Assembly (NCBI GenBank): GCA_922989275.2
Contig: OV277857.1
Span: 744,001-808,000, forward strand
DNA: 64,000 bases
Direction: 5' to 3'
Origin: Gari tellinella
Lineage: Eukaryota; Mollusca; Bivalvia; Cardiida; Psammobiidae
Position numbers and translations under genes: made by a program. Below, in pieces: positions 60,019 through 64,000 of the stretch. The notes under the pieces were generated by a model, which did not search any database, had not been told where the DNA came from, and saw nothing but the letters and a program-made list of their open reading frames with translations. Each line of letters begins with the position of its first letter. Position 1 is the stretch's first letter.

Positions 60019-60245
60019 TTAATCCTTTACCAGTACTATATAGATACACAATTATATACATTTAATTTATTCCTCCACTGAAGAAAATAGTAACCAATAT
60101 GTAACAGAAGAAATATTTTCTACATTCTAGCAGATGGTAGATTAAAGCAGGCTGAAAGTAAGGCACATTTTTGCTTTACTTTCAACTTGCTTTAAGTGAT
60201 CACCTGTCTTCAAAAAGAAGAAACATGCTATGTGGTAAAGTGTAA
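60019..60245. repeat. TTAA MITE family A, decayed
   Basis: TTAATCCTTTACCAGTACTA, the AGCAGGCTGAAAGTAAGGCA arm, ends TATGTGGTAAAGTGTAA. Confidence 0.65.
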
Positions 60246-60404
60246 ATTTGTAAGTAGACATAATAGTATACTCCTGAATTATTGTAAAGTTTAGTTTGAT
60301 TTGTAACAAAACTAGGGCAATTATAATTATGCTAATGTACAAATATGATTGATGTTCTATCAAATAAAGGGACATTTTGTATAAAGCAAGATCAAGTCAT
60401 AATC

Positions 60405-60680
60405 ATGCCCCGGCACAACTTAGTAGGGGGCATTTTTTTGGGTATGTCTGTCTGTTTGTTTGTCTGTCTGTCTACAACTTTAACCTTGGCCATACATTTG
60501 AAACTACATAGGATAGAGACTTTATATTTTGTATGTGTACTCAACATAAGAAGCTCTTGGGCTTAGTGCAACTTTTACTTTTACTTTTACTTTTGTCATG
60601 TCCAACAAAGGTCAAGGTCATTTAGAGGTAAAATAGAGTCAATTTAACATTGGCCATATCTCTGGTTTAAAATCTTGTAA
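60405..60680 (+). repeat. GCCCCGGCA-type element
   Basis: ATGCCCCGGCACAACTTAGT, TCTGTCTGTTTGTTTGTCTG, then ACAAAGGTCAAGGTCATTTA. A similar body is at 54745-54990 (GGACAAAGGTCAAGGTCATT). Confidence 0.55.
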
Positions 60681-60699
60681 AAGCTTGTTTCTTTGAACA

Positions 60700-61250
60700 T
60701 TTACATCATAACAACAGCAAGGAGTACCATACCTGCTGTATGATCTTATTTTACAGCCAAATGAATACATGTAGGTGACAAAACACCTAGGGGAATTCGT
60801 CACCTACTGTGACACAGTTCATGTTTTATTTCAAAATGATTGATCCAAGACGTGCTGTAGAAAGACTTCATGCTCATCTCCATATCTATTTATTAAAATT
60901 AAGTGAAAGATCTGTTCTTAGATATTTTTAGTTTGTATTCTAATTTACATTTTATAAAACTCTATCTACTAGTATAATAAGAAACAAGGGAAGATCTGTT
61001 TTCTTCATATGTTTAGGTCATCTGAGCACAAAGTAGTCTGTCCCAACGTTTGTGATAATATGGTATCCATTAATGTTTTTATTTTAAAATAGGTGCATTG
61101 TGCTGAACTTTCACCCTGCTTAAAGCTACCATCTGCTTGAATATAGACATGATGCATCTTCATGACAGTATAAAGTGAAACTATATTCTTAGCAGAGAAA
61201 TAAATATGTAAGAATGCTTTAAGTGGTCACTGATTGGACAATGGGTTTTA
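60700..61250. other. Intergenic, little recognised
   Basis: A short decayed family A piece (TTTCACCCTGCTTAAAGCTA, about 61105-61210) is the only feature found. Confidence 0.35.
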
Positions 61251-61253
61251 ACA

Positions 61254-61450
61254 CATTCAACCCTAGTGATGAGTATACTCATCATTTACAAACCATCTAC
61301 CTGTGAAGATTAAAATTGTCCTATGCCAACAGTGTAGACCCTGATCAGAGGGCTCCTTAAGGAGCCCTCTGATCAGGGTATACACTGTTTGTCATTTTGA
61401 AATATACATACATGTATATTGTTAAAATCAATCCTAAATAGACCAGACAA
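61254..61450. repeat. MITE family B
   Basis: TTAACACATTCAACCCTAGT start and the perfect hairpin GTAGACCCTGATCAGAGGGC / inverse around CTCCTTAAGGAG (61330-61389). Confidence 0.75.
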
Positions 61451-61610
61451 GGTATGGGAAAAGTGTATTATAATTCTTTTCAGGAATAGATTGAAACCTG
61501 AAAAGGTAGTTCTTTGAGGAGTAGGTAAATGTGAAAATAGATTTTGGCAACATGTGAGTTTTACTACATCTTATATCAGACAGCTGAGACACTATTTTGT
61601 AATATAATAA

Positions 61611-61862
61611 CTAACCTTTTACTCCATATCCTGGTTCTAGCTTTGGGGACAGGCAACTTCTTAAAGCAAGTTGAAAAAAAAGCAGAATGTGCCTTAAGGC
61701 ACATTCTGCTTTTCTTTTGGCTTGCTTCAAGCTACCATCTGCTAGGCTATAGAAAGCATTTCTTCTATTGCACATTTATAACTGTATAAAATGGAACTAT
61801 TTTCTTCTGTGGAGGAATTAATTAAATGCCTAAAACAGCATATTCATGGAGCAAATGGTTTA
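61611..61862. repeat. TTAA MITE family A, diverged
   Basis: CTAACCTTTTACTCCATATC, centre GTGCCTTAAGGCAC, ends CATGGAGCAAATGGTTTAA. Confidence 0.7.
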
Positions 61863-61921
61863 ATTGTACATACACTTTTTACTTAAGCAAGTTAAATCCC
61901 TTTTAAGATCTGTGATATTGT

Positions 61922-62551
61922 TATGCCCCCGGCATCGACAGATGCGGGAGCATATAGTAATCGTCTTGTCCATCCTTCCGTCCGTCCGTAACCAGGTTAA
62001 GTAGATTTTACCGTTTCGTCTAGCATCAACACCACTTATTCAAATGCTTGGATACTTATACAGTTGTTGCCTTGGACCATTCTCTAGCCACCAATAATAC
62101 CTAACCTTGATTTTGACCTTGACCTTGACCTAATTTGGACTTAGAATATTTTGAATGGGCTATTTCTTGGTTAACTAGATTTTACCGTTTCGTCTAGCAT
62201 CAACACCGCTTACTCCAATGCTTGGATACTTATACAGTTGTTGCCTTGGACCATTCCCTATCCACCAATATCACCCAACCGTGATTTTGACCTTGACCTT
62301 GACCAAATTTGGACTTAGAATATTTTGAATGGGCTATTTCTTGGTTAACTAGATTTTACCGTTTCGTCTAGCATCAACACTACTTACTACAATGCTTCTA
62401 TACATATACAGTTATTACCTTGGACCATTACCAACCCACCAGTAATACCCAAGCTTAGTTTGACCTTGACCTAATTTGGACTTAGAAAAGATTCAGAATA
62501 TATTGTCAAGGATGCCACCGGGGGCATAAGCGTTTATTGAACGCAGTCTTG
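61922..62551 (+). mobile_element. GTCCGTCCG-family element, full length
   Basis: Head ATGCCCCCGGCATCGACAGA, CCTTCCGTCCGTCCGTAACC, three body repeats of about 175 bases (AGATTTTACCGTTTCGTCTA; TGCCTTGGACCATTCCCTAT) and the tail GGCATAAGCGTTTATTGAAC to GCAGTCTTGTTT. No ORF. Confidence 0.75.
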
Positions 62552-62693
62552 TTTTTACTTGTTCTAACATGATTATTTGACTTGGATAAGTTATTGAAAT
62601 ACTATGAATCATATTTTGCATAATTTCTACCCTTAATCCGTTAACCAACATTTGAAAAGTTTTTTAATTTTGTTAATTTGTCACACACTACTG

Positions 62694-62945
62694 TTAACCC
62701 ATTACCCCATTGACTGTTACTAATATTGAAGACAGGTGACCACTTAAAGCAGGTTAAAAGTAAAGCAGAATGCACATTAAGGTGCATTCTGCTTTACTTT
62801 CAGCCTGCTTTAAACCATTATCTACTAGGATATAGATAAAATTTCTTATGTAAAATATGCATAATTGTATAAAATGGATTTTTTCTCTTCATTGGAGGAT
62901 TAAATTAAAGGTGTAAAAAGGTGTATTTATGGGGTAATGGGTTAA
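62694..62945. repeat. TTAA MITE family A, complete
   Basis: TTAACCCATTACCCCATTGA to TATGGGGTAATGGGTTAA; centre GCACATTAAGGTGC. Confidence 0.85.
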
Positions 62946-63213
62946 ACTTGTCTTACACCATTAACCCCCTAGTGTCAGGTATGCATGTCATTTACAAACA
63001 GTGCACCTATGAACAGTACACTTGTCCTTTACATACACTGTATGCCCAGAACAGGATCTGAACTAATTGTCAATGCAACAGTAATCACAAAATTGCCAGT
63101 TTCACACTCAAGGTTTGGTATACATGTGTGTGGTCATTTTATCTCACAAACAGGATCTTGATCTGCTTCATATTTTCTGAAATTTTCTTGTTTTTTCTCT
63201 GTTGTTCTTTCAG

Positions 63214-63300
63214 TAAAAGATTGCATTTGGATAACATTGTTTATAGTTTTATTCCTTTGATATTTTGATATTCCAATAAAGTTAAACTTAACAGCAATAT
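63214..63300 (+). other. Candidate terminal exon with poly(A) signal
   Basis: A strong acceptor (TCTCTGTTGTTCTTTCAG) at about 63213, then 60 bases and AATAAA at 63275-63280 followed by GTTAAAC. No ORF. It could be a 3'UTR exon of ENT or of an unseen gene, or chance. Confidence 0.25.
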
Positions 63301-63326
63301 TGTTTTCTGTTCTTAACCCTTTCTTT

Positions 63327-63635
63327 CATAGCCAAAAGTGTACAGGCGGTGTGATCCAGTGGAAGCACACCCGACTGCGGTACCAGGGGTTGTGAGTACG
63401 ATCCTACGCCAGACCAAGTCCTTCCGGAGACACTTTAGAAACCGAGGTCTGATGTATCAGTGCTTTACACTGGCCTTTTCAAAAGAAACCAGAGAACTTT
63501 TTCGATAATAAGAGTAATGCAATGCCCCTAGGTTTTCTGTATTCGCTCCGCTTTCTCTAGGGCGTCCAATTATCCCATAGAACGCAGAAATGGACTTTAA
63601 CAAACAAACAAACAAATAACATAGCCAAAAGTGTA
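63327..63635 (+). mobile_element. tRNA-derived SINE with perfect 16-bp target duplication
   Basis: CATAGCCAAAAGTGTA flanks both sides (63327-63342, 63620-63635). Within: A-box-like GTGATCCAGTGG, B-box-like GTGAGTACGATCC, a body with GATGTATCAGTGCTTTACAC, and an (AAAC)n tail. The perfect duplication means a recent insertion by a LINE-type machinery. Confidence 0.85.
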
Positions 63636-63649
63636 ATTCCCCTATATCC

Positions 63650-63840
63650 AATAATGTTTCCATTACTCCTTAGTCTGTTTCTAATTTTGAAGACAGGTAA
63701 CCTCTTAAAACAGGTTGAAAGTAAAGCAGAATGTGCCTAAAGGCACATTCTGCTTTTCTTTCAGCTTGCTTAAGCTACCATCTGCTTTACTTTCAGCCTG
63801 CTTAAGCTATCATCTGCTAGGATATTAGAATAAAAAATCT
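63650..63840. repeat. TTAA MITE family A
   Basis: CCATTACTCCTTAGTCTGTT, the GTGCCTAAAGGCAC centre and a duplicated CTGCTTTACTTTCAGCCTGC; right end cut. Confidence 0.7.
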
Positions 63841-63863
63841 TATCGTGCAGATTCATAATTCTA

Positions 63864-64000
63864 TTAACCCTTTACCCCATAGCCTGCTTCTAATTTTGAG
63901 GACAGATGACCACTTAAAGCAGGTTGAAAGCAAAGCAGAATGTGCATTGAGGCACATTCTGCTTTGCTTTCAACCTGCTTTAAGCTACCATCTGCTAGAA
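63864..64000. repeat. TTAA MITE family A, cut by right edge
   Basis: TTAACCCTTTACCCCATAGC and the palindrome centred on GTGCATTGAGGCAC; the remainder lies outside. Confidence 0.8.

Noticed and set aside
1..64000. CRISPR arrays, bacterial operons or rRNA genes
   Set aside because: The evenly repeated units are satellites or MITEs without a repeat-spacer pattern, the host genes are split by spliceosomal introns, and no rRNA motifs were seen.

Overview
This is eukaryotic nuclear DNA: AT-rich, with introns bounded by GT/AG and packed with short palindromic elements, and no bacterial operon structure. The repeat vocabulary (elements starting with an AGCTCACCTGAGC-type hairpin, GTCCGTCCG elements, tRNA-derived SINEs, TTAA-bounded palindromic elements) is what I associate with bivalve mollusc genomes. 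The two host genes are ordinary metazoan genes. A bivalve is therefore an inference, not a proof.

Two real genes can be rebuilt exon by exon. On the minus strand, 12 coding exons from 23307 down to 779 encode the first 496 residues of WDR43/UTP5, a WD-repeat nucleolar protein of the small-subunit processome. Its last exons lie beyond the left edge. On the plus strand, 12 coding exons from 37633 to 57052 encode a complete 437-residue equilibrative nucleoside transporter (SLC29 family, most like ENT3). All exon joins keep frame and every intron has GT/AG ends.

Between the genes (23.3-37.6 kb) lie a jockey/CR1-type non-LTR retrotransposon whose ends look rearranged, a decayed MULE-type transposase fragment, and mixed repeats. 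WDR43 intron 7 (5.3-14.8 kb) holds a triplicated 0.5-kb block, a 55-bp tandem repeat split by a 1.8-kb insert, and a 4.4-kb higher-order minisatellite. ENT intron 10 holds eight copies of a 182-bp satellite. From 57 kb to the right edge I see only repeats and one weak candidate terminal exon.

The main story is the small transposons. About 35 full or partial copies of one TTAA-bounded, piggyBac-like palindromic MITE occur in 64 kb. At least ten copies of a hAT-like MITE and several Tc1/mariner-like MITEs are also present. Many touch splice sites: one hAT-like insertion duplicated a WDR43 splice donor in its target-site duplication, one Tc1-like copy ends 24 bases before the last ENT acceptor, and a 77-bp tandem repeat next to another Tc1-like copy has multiplied the ENT exon 3 acceptor. 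Several nested insertions give filled and empty sites that fix element boundaries. Apart from the retrotransposon ORF and the MULE fragment, I regard the short ORFs in this window (including those repeated in the minisatellite) as chance.
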